This document shows, one piece after another, positions 7,676 through 15,548 of a stretch of DNA of 64,000 bases. The notes beneath the pieces are model-generated. The model was not told the origin of the DNA. It did no database searches and was given only the letters and a program-made list of their open reading frames with translations. The number at the start of each line of letters is the position of its first letter. Within the stretch, counting starts at the first letter, position 1. Source of the DNA: Sporomusa malonica (GTDB lineage Bacteria; Bacillota; Negativicutes; Sporomusales; Sporomusaceae); NCBI RefSeq assembly GCF_900176355.1, contig NZ_FWXI01000002.1, positions 1-64,000 on the forward strand. Reading direction: 5' to 3'. Both the position numbers and the translations under genes were made by a program.

Positions 7676-9573
7676 CGGGTCGTGTGCATGTACCCCTCAA
7701 GAGTCTGGCCGAAGAAGGGAAGATAACGCTCTGCGACAATAAATCCCGGATCAACGTAGGAACGGCTACCTGTGGAAGAGCTGCTGGGGCTCTGGAGTTC
7801 TATAATAATTTAGAAAAACGGGATTGGAACGAAAAAGCCGGAGTATACAAAGTAGGCTGTCTGGGATCCTGTTATGCGGAGCCGCTGGTGAATATCAGAA
7901 CACCAGACGGAAAGTATTACTTTTTTGGAAATATAGACACAAATTCCTTTTGGCGCATCGTTAAGACTGCAGAAGAACCCCCAGGAAGCAAAATGTCTCC
8001 TTATTTGTGGGCTGTAGCCCAAGAACGTAAACCTGGAATTCTTGGTGGTATTCAAGATTTGGAATTAATAAAAATAGCGAACTCAGGTTTCAGTGAATTT
8101 TTTCAGCCCCAGGTGCGGCGTATCAGTGGCCGCTGTGGTTTGATAGATCCGGAAAGTATAGCAGAATATGTCGCCATGGGCGGCTATCTGGCACTGGAGA
8201 AAGCACTTTTTAAGTTAAAAAGAAGAACGATCATCGATATGATCGGGGCATCTGGCCTGCGTGGTCGGGGGGGAGCCGGATTTCCTACCGGAGAAAAATG
8301 GGATATAGCCTATCAGAGCCCTGATCCTGTCCGTTATGTAATTGCCAATGCAGATGAGGGGGATCCTGGGGCATATATGGATCGAGCCCTTTTAGAAAGT
8401 GATCCGCATAGTGTACTGGAAGGTTTGATGATTGCTGCTCTGGCGGTTGGCGCATTTCAGGCCTATATATTTGTGCGACACGAATATCCGCTGGCAGTTC
8501 AGGTATTAAGGAAAGCAATGATAAGTGCACGTAAGGTAGGTTTTTTAGGAAACAATATCATGGGTTCCAATTTTAGCCTCAACATTACCCTGGTGGAGAG
8601 CGGTGGAGCCTTTGTGTGCGGTGAAGAAACATCAATGCTTCAGGTAATGCTGGGTAAGCGCGGGGAATCCCAACTTCGTCCACCATATCCAGCCAATCGC
8701 GGCTTTCACGATCATCCCACTGTCATCAATAATGTAGAAACGCTCGCCAATATCCCCTGGATAATACTCAACGGAGCTGAAGCCTTCCGGGAAGTAGGTA
8801 CGGAAAAAAGTCCGGGAACAAAAATATTTTGTCTGGCCGGGGATATCAAACGTACGGGATTTATTGAAGTCCCATTGGGTACCAGCACTCAGGTATTGGT
8901 AGAAAAAATCGGGGCTGCAGATAAGGAGTCTATTAAAGCTTTGCAGATTGGGGGACCCTCAGGTGGGATTGTTCCTTATCGTGATTTTTTCCTGGATTAT
9001 GAAACAGTGGCTTCTGCAGGAGCCATCATGGGCTCAGGGGGATTAGTGCCCTTGAATAAAAATCGCTGCATGGTAGATATGGCCAGGCATATGACAAACT
9101 TTATGGGCAGTGAATCCTGCGGCAAATGCAGCATCTGCCGGGGTGGTTTGCTGGAATTGGAAGCTCGGCTTTTGACATTAACGATGGGGAAGGGTTACAA
9201 AGGCATATTGGAAGAAATAGAAGAACTAAGTAAGACTATTTCTCAAGTGTCGCTGTGCGGCTTAGGTCAGACAGCAACGAATCCGGTTAGTACAACGATA
9301 ACTTATTTTAGAGACGAATATGAGGCTCATGTAAAAGGTAAATGTCCAGCAGTATCCTGCAAACCTTTAATAGATTTTGAAATTATTCTGCCCTGCAAAG
9401 AATGTAAGGCGTGTTATCAGGTTTGTCCAACTGAAGCAGTAAAAATGCGAGGGGTAAAGACGGAACGCTTCGTTGTTGACTCTGAGCGCTGTATTAAATG
9501 CTGGGCCTGTTATGAGACCTGCCCCTTTAACAGCATCAGGATAACTTCGGAGGAATTTACATGGAAGAATTAG
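7672..9573 (+). CDS. NuoF/HoxF-like NADH:acceptor oxidoreductase flavoprotein
   Basis: 633 residues. Domains in order: a thioredoxin-like [2Fe-2S] domain (about 1-110, Cys at TATCGR and VGCLGSCY), the FMN/NADH-binding domain with GRGGAGFPTGEKW at about 199 and ESGGAFVCGEET, a soluble-ligand-binding segment, the [4Fe-4S] motif ESCGKCSICRGG with a distal Cys (SLCGLG), and a C-terminal two-[4Fe-4S] ferredoxin domain (CKECKACYQVCP and CIKCWACYETCP). This is the layout of HndC/HydB-type subunits of NAD(P)-linked and electron-bifurcating enzymes. It binds NADH, FMN and several clusters in the cytoplasm. Overlaps both neighbours, so the three diaphorase genes are one translational unit. Whether it bifurcates electrons cannot be decided from sequence. 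Confidence 0.93.
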   Translation: MTGRVHVPLKSLAEEGKITLCDNKSRINVGTATCGRAAGALEFYNNLEKRDWNEKAGVYKVGCLGSCYAEPLVNIRTPDGKYYFFGNIDTNSFWRIVKTAEEPPGSKMSPYLWAVAQERKPGILGGIQDLELIKIANSGFSEFFQPQVRRISGRCGLIDPESIAEYVAMGGYLALEKALFKLKRRTIIDMIGASGLRGRGGAGFPTGEKWDIAYQSPDPVRYVIANADEGDPGAYMDRALLESDPHSVLEGLMIAALAVGAFQAYIFVRHEYPLAVQVLRKAMISARKVGFLGNNIMGSNFSLNITLVESGGAFVCGEETSMLQVMLGKRGESQLRPPYPANRGFHDHPTVINNVETLANIPWIILNGAEAFREVGTEKSPGTKIFCLAGDIKRTGFIEVPLGTSTQVLVEKIGAADKESIKALQIGGPSGGIVPYRDFFLDYETVASAGAIMGSGGLVPLNKNRCMVDMARHMTNFMGSESCGKCSICRGGLLELEARLLTLTMGKGYKGILEEIEELSKTISQVSLCGLGQTATNPVSTTITYFRDEYEAHVKGKCPAVSCKPLIDFEIILPCKECKACYQVCPTEAVKMRGVKTERFVVDSERCIKCWACYETCPFNSIRITSEEFTWKN

Positions 9574-10202
9574 TAGAGATAGAAGTCGACGGGAGGAGTC
9601 TGGCTGTCTCAAAGAGTACCATAGTGCTGCAAGCTTTGCGAGATCATGGAATAGACATACCCGCTTTATGCTATTATCCATCTTTAGAAGCTTATGGCAG
9701 TTGCGGCCTGTGTATGGTAGAAATCTGGAGCACGGATATTTGGAACCCCCGGCATGCCTGTTTATTGGAAGTCGAAGATGGTCTGCAAATAAAGACTGCT
9801 ACACCACGTCTCCAGCGTCTACGCTCCTGGGCAGCTCAAATCCTTCTACACGGCAGGCCCTTCCATAACAGTGAAGTAGAAGATTTACTGTTGAAACTCG
9901 TACAAGATGAGGTGGCTGACGGCCAGGAAAAGGAAAACTGGGCGGAAAGTATAAAAAATTTGTCCGGTTCTACAACGGAAGGGTGTATACTATGCGGACT
10001 ATGCATAAGAATGTGCAGGAAAGTAGGCAAAAATCGCCTGACTTTTTTAGGGCGAGGCAAAAATCTGCGTATTGGTTTAGTTCCTGGAGAGGGTAACAAA
10101 GCCTCCTGCGGAAACTGCTGCGCCTGTCGTAATATCTGTCCCATGGGATTTATTTCTTCTGATGCCGAGCATGCATTTAAGGCTCGGTTATATAAAGAGT
10201 AG
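9561..10202 (+). CDS. HoxU/NuoG-N-like [2Fe-2S]/[4Fe-4S] subunit
   Basis: 213 residues, starting within the end of the flavoprotein gene (13-nt overlap) with GGAGG upstream. The plant-type [2Fe-2S] fold has C-x11-C-x2-C-x13-C ('PALCYYPS', 'GSCGLC', 'HAC'). The C-terminal half has two [4Fe-4S] motifs (CILCGLCIRMC and CGNCCACRNICP). It corresponds to the electron-wire N-terminal part of NuoG or the HndD/HoxU subunit, without any hydrogenase H-cluster or molybdenum domain. In this operon it most likely passes electrons from the flavoprotein to the Fe-S subunit of the Mo/W enzyme. Confidence 0.9.
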   Translation: MEELVEIEVDGRSLAVSKSTIVLQALRDHGIDIPALCYYPSLEAYGSCGLCMVEIWSTDIWNPRHACLLEVEDGLQIKTATPRLQRLRSWAAQILLHGRPFHNSEVEDLLLKLVQDEVADGQEKENWAESIKNLSGSTTEGCILCGLCIRMCRKVGKNRLTFLGRGKNLRIGLVPGEGNKASCGNCCACRNICPMGFISSDAEHAFKARLYKE

Positions 10203-10319
10203 TATTGCGACTGCAGCTTGAGGCAGCGAATCTGTCACAACTGCGAAGACTATCTGCCAATTTATTAAATTGGAACAGAATTTAAGATTCAAATAAATAA
10301 TAAATGGAGAAATAAGAAC

Positions 10320-10673
10320 ATGAAGAATAAGGACTGTGTACTAATTGAAGTGTATGGCGGAACCAATCCGAATTCTGAACTTGATCAATCAGGCAAGCAA
10401 GCTGCTTGGGAGATCGCTTCGTATGAAGACTTAGTTAAAGAATTAAAGAAGAGCTTCGGTAACAGTGTTGCCATAAGATATATCGATACTGATGTTAAAG
10501 GGATACAGAATGACAAATGCCGCCAGTTAGTTGAAGCTGGCAAGCCTTTTCCCTTCACTGTCATCAATGGCGAGCCTTGCATCGTAGGTGGTATCAATAG
10601 TAAACTGGTCAGAAGATTTCTGGATGAAAGAGCCTTTCAAATGCTAGAGAAATTGAATGCCCAAAACAAATAA
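10320..10673 (+). CDS. Thioredoxin-fold protein, YuzD (DUF1462)-like
   Basis: 117 residues. The pattern of an initial beta-strand (VLIEVYGG), a helix with 'EDLVKELKKSFG', a strand 'AIRYIDTD' and 'FPFTVINGEPCIVGGINSKLVRRFL' resembles the short thioredoxin-like YuzD family. It lacks a CxxC; two isolated cysteines remain (near residues 6 and 83). Last gene of operon 1, 117 bp after the diaphorase and followed by a strong terminator. The role is unknown; a redox, cluster-handling or sensing role for the complex is possible. Confidence 0.55.
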   Translation: MKNKDCVLIEVYGGTNPNSELDQSGKQAAWEIASYEDLVKELKKSFGNSVAIRYIDTDVKGIQNDKCRQLVEAGKPFPFTVINGEPCIVGGINSKLVRRFLDERAFQMLEKLNAQNK

Positions 10674-10694
10674 TCCAGTATTTTATCAGTTTCA

Positions 10695-10737
10695 AGAAAG
10701 CCTCCTGTCATAGGCGAAAGATGACAGGAGGCTTTCT
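10695..10737 (+). terminator. Terminator of operon 1
   Basis: AGAAAGCCTCCTGTCA and its complement TGACAGGAGGCTTTCT pair around a short loop, 20 bp after the last stop of operon 1. Confidence 0.85.
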
Positions 10738-10811
10738 GCATGTTTGCCCTAAATGGGAGAGACCTTGGTGGTGAAAGTCCACCACATTATGTCTGATATG
10801 CAAAGGTTGAA

Positions 10812-10860
10812 GATTGCAAATCGTTTTAATATTGCAATCGATTGCGGGTGTGTGTATAAT
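10812..10860 (+). promoter_or_regulatory. Promoter with Rep-box operator (ATTGCAATCGAT)
   Basis: TATAAT (10855-10860) with TTGCAA (10832-10837) at 17-bp spacing. The -35 lies inside ATTGCAATCGATTGC (10831-10845), and a second partial copy, GATTGCAAATCG, is at 10812-10823. The same box overlaps the -35 of the promoter at 12624. A protein binding the box would compete with RNA polymerase. Confidence 0.7.
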
Positions 10861-10918
10861 TAGTCCTAGGAAATATATGGTATGGATATAGTGGATTTTA
10901 AGCTAGGAGGTCGAAGAT

Positions 10919-11755
10919 TTGAAACATGCAATTGTTATATTTACTAAGGTACCAAAGGCTGGCGAAAACAAAACCCGGCTATCAACAGAACGTGGTGGCA
11001 TCTTAACAGTTGAAGAAGCAGCAGATTTTTATAAGGCTTCACTTTTAGATGTGATTGAAAGCTGTATCGCAGCAACTTGCTGTGATGTTTATATTTGTCA
11101 AAACTTAAATGGAGATAAAGATTATTTCCATAATCTTATTGAAGCGGAGTTTGGCAAAGCAGCGGTAAAAGAGATTTTTACTGATAAAGGCCAATCTTTT
11201 GATCAAGGCATGCAATATGCGACCGATTATATATTTAAGGATGGATCTGACCAAAGATTAGCGGATAGTGTCTTTATTGTGGGGGGCGATAGTCCTTCAC
11301 TCCAACCTTCTACTATTCAAGAAGCAGTAAAGAAACTTGAGGTAATAGCGTCTAGTAGTAAAGCATTCACGTGTGCAAGACAGACCAAAATAGTAAAGCC
11401 AATTATTGGCGCTGGAATCATAGAGTCGATCGATCAGGAAGGTGGTTTTAATTTAATTGGATATACTTATTCTACGCCCTTTTCATTTGAGGGTGTTTTC
11501 TACAATTCTGATGGTGTGACTGCTTTGGATATGATTGCAATTAAAGCAGCGGAACGTAATATTCCCATGAACTTAGTTGAAATGATTCCCGATATTGATT
11601 TGCCTGTAGACCTAGCAAGCTTGCTGCCGGTGTTAAACACTCTGAAAATTGTACAGCATTACGATTCTAATATTAAGTTACCTAAAAGGACGATACACTA
11701 TTTGGAAGAGTTAGGCCTTCAGACTTCGGCCCCAGTAACCGCGATTGTTGATTGA
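10919..11755 (+). CDS. TIGR04282 (DUF2064) glycosyltransferase-like protein, copy 1
   Basis: 278 residues from a TTG start with AGGAGG 8 nt upstream. N-terminal 'IVIFTKVPKAGENKTRL' is the nucleotide-binding signature of this GT-A-like family, followed by 'VFIVGGDSPSLQP' with the metal-binding Asp. The family is annotated as a transferase associated with radical SAM/seleno-domain (ArsS) systems, and an ArsS-like protein is indeed encoded at 12724. A paralogue at 28719 heads module 3. The reaction and substrate are unknown; the fold suggests sugar or nucleotidyl transfer. Confidence 0.85.
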   Translation: MKHAIVIFTKVPKAGENKTRLSTERGGILTVEEAADFYKASLLDVIESCIAATCCDVYICQNLNGDKDYFHNLIEAEFGKAAVKEIFTDKGQSFDQGMQYATDYIFKDGSDQRLADSVFIVGGDSPSLQPSTIQEAVKKLEVIASSSKAFTCARQTKIVKPIIGAGIIESIDQEGGFNLIGYTYSTPFSFEGVFYNSDGVTALDMIAIKAAERNIPMNLVEMIPDIDLPVDLASLLPVLNTLKIVQHYDSNIKLPKRTIHYLEELGLQTSAPVTAIVD

Positions 11756-11770
11756 TAGAGGTGTGAAATT

Positions 11771-12589
11771 ATGGAAGTGGATTTAGCGAAAAATAATATA
11801 ATTTTGGATTTATCTAAACTATTAGCTGAGGCACTTTATCCTGGTGGTCAGGAAGCAAAGGCTAATCAACTTATCAAAGTGGGCAGTATTATTGGACGTC
11901 GGGACCCGCTTACAGAGTTTCAACAAAAAGCAATAATTGGAGCAATTTCCTTTTTCTATAAAAATGTAGGAAGCAATGCCAATGTTACAACTTATGTAAT
12001 GGAATTTAGTGAATTATTGAAGCTCTGCGACAGTAAACAAGAGGATATGGGCAGTTATTTAATAAATGAGATCGAAAAGCTGGAGAAAAAGGGTGTTTGG
12101 CTATACGATAAGGTAGCAAAAAAGCTTACCCGAACATTGTGGTTCCAGTCGATAGAATTTACAGATCGAGAAGTTGCTTTTCATTTTACAGAAAAAATAA
12201 TTCCCATAATTCTTGAATTCGCGCCAATGGATGCCGAGTTGCAATTAGTAAAGGGTCTGCGATATAAGGGCAAGCATACATTGTCAGTCTTTGAGATTAT
12301 TTGGAAGTGGAGAAATCAGGGGGTAGTTGAGTACTCTATTTCAGATATTATGCGGCAACTATCTCTAGAGCAAACTAGATACTCTTACGGGCAGTTAAGA
12401 CTGCGGGTCATAGAACCATCTATCGAAGAAATATATGCATGGGATGACGCAGTTTTTGTGAGGTTTGGACCAACTTTTTCCGGACGTCGGGTTGAAGGTG
12501 TCTGGTTTGAAGTGAAAACAGGAGAGGAAGCAAAGACATTAAGAAAGCAGCATCCAGAATTTAAGTTTTCCGCTCAGGAAGATAGATAG
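11771..12589 (+). CDS. Rep_3 (RepB-like) winged-helix protein, predicted transcriptional regulator
   Basis: 272 residues. The two-winged-helix layout of plasmid replication initiators is visible. The first half has 'FQQKAIIGAISFFYK'. The second half contains the typical sequence of 'HTLSVFEIIWKW', a Tyr-rich helix, 'LRVIEPSIEEIYAWDD' and the closing strand 'SGRRVEGVWFEV'. Such proteins bind short direct repeats (iterons). No partition, mobilisation or iteron array is present; instead two TTGCAATCGAT boxes overlap the -35 regions of the promoters that flank this gene. The simplest reading is a domesticated initiator acting as local repressor of its own operon and of the arsS-like/transporter operon. 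It follows the TIGR04282 gene by 15 bp. An integrated plasmid remnant is the alternative. Confidence 0.8.
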   Translation: MEVDLAKNNIILDLSKLLAEALYPGGQEAKANQLIKVGSIIGRRDPLTEFQQKAIIGAISFFYKNVGSNANVTTYVMEFSELLKLCDSKQEDMGSYLINEIEKLEKKGVWLYDKVAKKLTRTLWFQSIEFTDREVAFHFTEKIIPIILEFAPMDAELQLVKGLRYKGKHTLSVFEIIWKWRNQGVVEYSISDIMRQLSLEQTRYSYGQLRLRVIEPSIEEIYAWDDAVFVRFGPTFSGRRVEGVWFEVKTGEEAKTLRKQHPEFKFSAQEDR

Positions 12590-12594
12590 AATAA

Positions 12595-12653
12595 GAAAAC
12601 ATCGATTGCAAACGAAAAAACACTTGCAATCGATGTTTTCTTTGCTATATAAT
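12595..12653 (+). promoter_or_regulatory. Perfect 17-bp inverted repeat operator plus promoter
   Basis: GAAAACATCGATTGCAA (12595-12611) and its exact complement (12624-12640) are separated by 12 bp. The right arm's TTGCAA (12624-12629) serves as a -35 for TATAAT at 12648-12653 (18-bp spacing). The same TTGCAATCGAT word overlaps the -35 at 10832. The repeat could also fold as a terminator for the gene upstream. Confidence 0.75.
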
Positions 12654-12723
12654 GGAATAAAGAGTTGCGGCAATTGTGTGATTTATTTGCCAAGGACTAT
12701 AAAGCCTAAGAGGTGTTTATAAA

Positions 12724-13686
12724 ATGAGAGATTTCGAGGACGTCTTATTAATGTCAGGGCAGTTTCTGGAGAAGGGAAAAATAAGCTGCTTGCAAATGAA
12801 CCTAGGTTATAAATGCAACCTAAACTGTAATCACTGTCATGTTGAGGCCGGACCCCATCGTCATGAACAGATGGACTTAGCGGTAATTGAAGATTGTCTA
12901 CGCTTTGTGAAAAATGCTAGAGTTAAGACCGTTGATATTACTGGGGGAGCGCCTGAAATGAACCCGAATTTGCGCTATCTAATACATGAGTTGCGCAAAC
13001 TCCCGTTTGTTGAGAGTATTTTAGTGCGTAGTAATCTAGCTATTTTAGATGAGGATAAATATGAAGATCTACCTCAGTTTTTTGCAGAGAACAAAGTAGA
13101 CATTGTTGCTTCTCTACCCTGCTATTTAGAAGAAAACGTAACCTATCAACGCGGCAAAGGTGTCTATAGCAAAAACATCAGGATATTACAGAAACTTAAC
13201 CGTCTAGGTTATGGGAAGGCGGGCCTGAAACTAAATCTTGTCTATAACCCTGGCGGAAATTTTCTGCCAGGTCCACAGCAAGAACTAGAGAGTGCATATA
13301 AGGAGAACCTTAGACAACGCTTCGGCATAGAATTCAATTCCTTGTATACTATTACCAACATGCCAATTGGGCGTTTCCGCAGCTCTTTAGAAAAACAAGG
13401 ATTGTTAGATGGCTATTTGAATTTGCTTACCGAAAACTTTAATTCGGAGAACTTAGGAAAAGTTATGTGTCGTAATCTGATTAACGTAGATTGGCAAGGG
13501 CGTGTATACGATTGCGACTTTAATCATGTTTTAAAGTTAGCAATTGATATTAAAGATAACTACATCGGTAGTATTAAGCCCGGAGATTTAGTAGGAAGGC
13601 CCATTAAAGTCGGAAGTCACTGTTTAACTTGTGTTGCGGGCGCGGGCAGTAGTTGTCAGGGAAGTTTAAAGAATAAGGCAGTTTAG
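12724..13686 (+). CDS. ArsS-like radical SAM protein
   Basis: 320 residues. The radical SAM cluster motif CNLNCNHC occurs near residue 33, followed by 'TGGAPEMNP' for SAM binding. A C-terminal domain has CRN, CDFNH and a closing 'HCLTCVAGAGSSCQG' region as in the arsenosugar biosynthesis protein ArsS (TIGR04167, DUF3641). The family partner TIGR04282 is encoded two genes upstream. ArsS proteins normally have an arsM methyltransferase nearby; none is seen here, so arsenosugar synthesis is not established. The promoter with the Rep-type operator is just upstream, and the three transport genes follow directly, which suggests the product or substrate is handled by that transporter. Confidence 0.8.
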   Translation: MRDFEDVLLMSGQFLEKGKISCLQMNLGYKCNLNCNHCHVEAGPHRHEQMDLAVIEDCLRFVKNARVKTVDITGGAPEMNPNLRYLIHELRKLPFVESILVRSNLAILDEDKYEDLPQFFAENKVDIVASLPCYLEENVTYQRGKGVYSKNIRILQKLNRLGYGKAGLKLNLVYNPGGNFLPGPQQELESAYKENLRQRFGIEFNSLYTITNMPIGRFRSSLEKQGLLDGYLNLLTENFNSENLGKVMCRNLINVDWQGRVYDCDFNHVLKLAIDIKDNYIGSIKPGDLVGRPIKVGSHCLTCVAGAGSSCQGSLKNKAV

Positions 13687-13713
13687 TTTTATACAAACGA
13701 GGTGCTACTTGTA

Positions 13714-14691
13714 ATGCGTAAATGGACATTAATTACGGCAGTTTGTGGTCTTTTATTGGCTACTTTACTGTCAATTGGTTGCTCAAGCCAGCCTGCAACT
13801 CAATCCAAAAACAATGTACCAGCGTCCAAGGAGATTCGAATTGGTATTGTTCCGCTGCCGCATTATGCTCATATGTGGGTGGCTAAAAAGAAAGGCTTTA
13901 TTGATGAAGAGCTGCAAAAAGTTGGTTTTAACCTGAAGTGGCAGCCTTTTGGATTAGGACCGATGGTTAGCGAGGCTTTTGCTGCCGGCCATTTGGATAT
14001 GGGCGTCATGGGGGATTTCCCCGCCTTTATTGGCCGCTCGGCTGGCACTAACTACCGTATTGTCTCGATTGCCTCAGCTGCACCCAAGGCCTTGGCTCTG
14101 GTAGTAAAAAAAGATTCGAATGTTGCTAAGGTAACAGATTTAAAAGGTAAAAAAGTGGCCACAACCAAAGGCGCTTATGGGCAGAAATTATTGACGCTTC
14201 TATTGGAGCAGAATGGTTTGCAAATGAATGACATTCAATTTATTCATATGACAATGGACGATCTTGCTACTGCACTGTTACGTGGTGATGTGGACGCGGG
14301 TGTTATGTGGGAGCCACTAATTACCCGTATGGAAGAGGCTGGAGAAATTAGGAATATTGCTGATGGAACAGGCGTATATGAGGCTTATGCTGTACTTATG
14401 GCAAGCGGGGATGTAATCGATCAGAATCCGGAAGCTGTAGATGCATTGTTAAAGGCCTACCAGCGGGGAAATGAGTACTTAAAACAAAACCCTGAAGAAT
14501 GCGTTAAGTTATTGCAAGAAGATATGAAGCTGCCAGAGCCGCAATTAGCGAAGATCATAAGCAAATTCAATTATGATGGCACGATTACAGAAAGATTTGT
14601 ATCTGACATGAAAGATACTGAGCAGTTCATGCAAAAAAACGGCTTGCTTAAGAGTAAGGTAGAGGTGGATGCTTTTATTCGCAAGAGATAA
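13714..14691 (+). CDS. ABC transporter substrate-binding lipoprotein (SsuA/NrtA/TauA family)
   Basis: 325 residues from the ATG at 13714 (GAGGTG 9 nt upstream). The lipoprotein signal ends LSIGC, so Cys about 24 is lipidated. The mature part has the periplasmic-binding fold of the NMT1/SsuA group (an early HYAHMWVAKKKGFI segment and DLKGKKVATTKG around residue 145). It would deliver a small anion or heterocycle such as a sulfonate, nitrate or pyrimidine-type compound to the permease. The ligand cannot be read from sequence. It is the first of a three-gene transporter and directly follows the ArsS-like gene by 27 bp. Confidence 0.88.
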   Translation: MRKWTLITAVCGLLLATLLSIGCSSQPATQSKNNVPASKEIRIGIVPLPHYAHMWVAKKKGFIDEELQKVGFNLKWQPFGLGPMVSEAFAAGHLDMGVMGDFPAFIGRSAGTNYRIVSIASAAPKALALVVKKDSNVAKVTDLKGKKVATTKGAYGQKLLTLLLEQNGLQMNDIQFIHMTMDDLATALLRGDVDAGVMWEPLITRMEEAGEIRNIADGTGVYEAYAVLMASGDVIDQNPEAVDALLKAYQRGNEYLKQNPEECVKLLQEDMKLPEPQLAKIISKFNYDGTITERFVSDMKDTEQFMQKNGLLKSKVEVDAFIRKR

Positions 14692-14738
14692 GCTAGCGCG
14701 ATTAGTAATTGTTGGTTTTGGTAAAGGGGATATGGACG

Positions 14739-15548
14739 ATGGAAATGGTTCTAAAGATTGCCCGGGAGTATAGATTCGGTCTAGTTATTGGCTGTCAGAA
14801 CTGGAAAGCGGTATTGCTGCCCTGTGTCTTGATAATCGTATGGCAATGCATTACTGCCAGCGGTATGGTCAAACCAATATTGCTTCCAGCTCCAGCTCAG
14901 GTGATAGATTCATTTATTGCTATGGCTTATAGCGGAGAGCTAGCAAGTCATCTAGGAACAAGTATTGTTCGAGTATTGGAAGGATTTGCGCTGGCTGCTA
15001 TTTTAGGTGTAGGTTTAGGCATTGGGCTAGGAATCTTCCCGTTTATGGCGGAGTTAATGGAGGGCGTAATTGGGCTGTTTCGGCCTATTCCTCCAATTGC
15101 CTGGCTGCCGCTCTCCATCCTCTGGTTCGGTATTGAAGAAGGTTCAAAAATTTTCATTATTACTATTGGTTCATTTTTCCCTATATTCATTAACGTATTG
15201 GATGGCATTCGCCAGACAGACCACAAGTATGTAGAGTTAGCTAAGGTGCTAGAGGTTCCAAGGCAGAAGTTCATTACGAAAGTTATTATCCCTGGTGCAC
15301 TTCCGTTTATAATCTCCGGTCTTCGGGTTGGACTTGGCTATGCCTGGATGTGCGTTGTAGCTGCAGAACTGTCGGCCGGGATGAAGGGCATTGGTTATAT
15401 GCTGACTGACGCTAGGGCCCTTGCCCAAACAGACAGGGTATTGGTAGGGATGCTGACCATTGGCGTTGTTGGCAAGATCATGGATAGTATATTGAAAGCT
15501 GCGGAAAAGAAAATTGTTAGCTGGAAGGAGTCCTTTACAGGGGTATGA
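14739..15548 (+). CDS. ABC transporter permease (SsuC family)
   Basis: 269 residues from the ATG at 14739 (AAAGGGGA 8 nt upstream). About six membrane helices and the EAA-type cytoplasmic loop for ATPase contact ('EVPRQKFITKVIIPGALPFIISGLRVGLG'-like region, here near residues 180-205). Family is the BPD_transp_1 permeases of sulfonate/nitrate/taurine importers. It overlaps the ATPase gene by 4 nt. It would form the transmembrane channel with the lipoprotein at 13714 and the ATPase at 15545. Confidence 0.9.
   Translation: MEMVLKIAREYRFGLVIGCQNWKAVLLPCVLIIVWQCITASGMVKPILLPAPAQVIDSFIAMAYSGELASHLGTSIVRVLEGFALAAILGVGLGIGLGIFPFMAELMEGVIGLFRPIPPIAWLPLSILWFGIEEGSKIFIITIGSFFPIFINVLDGIRQTDHKYVELAKVLEVPRQKFITKVIIPGALPFIISGLRVGLGYAWMCVVAAELSAGMKGIGYMLTDARALAQTDRVLVGMLTIGVVGKIMDSILKAAEKKIVSWKESFTGV

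Noticed and set aside
11771..12589. Integrated plasmid or its origin
   Set aside because: Only the initiator-like gene and two boxes are present. No iteron array, partition, mobilisation or toxin genes, and flanking genes read as a normal operon.
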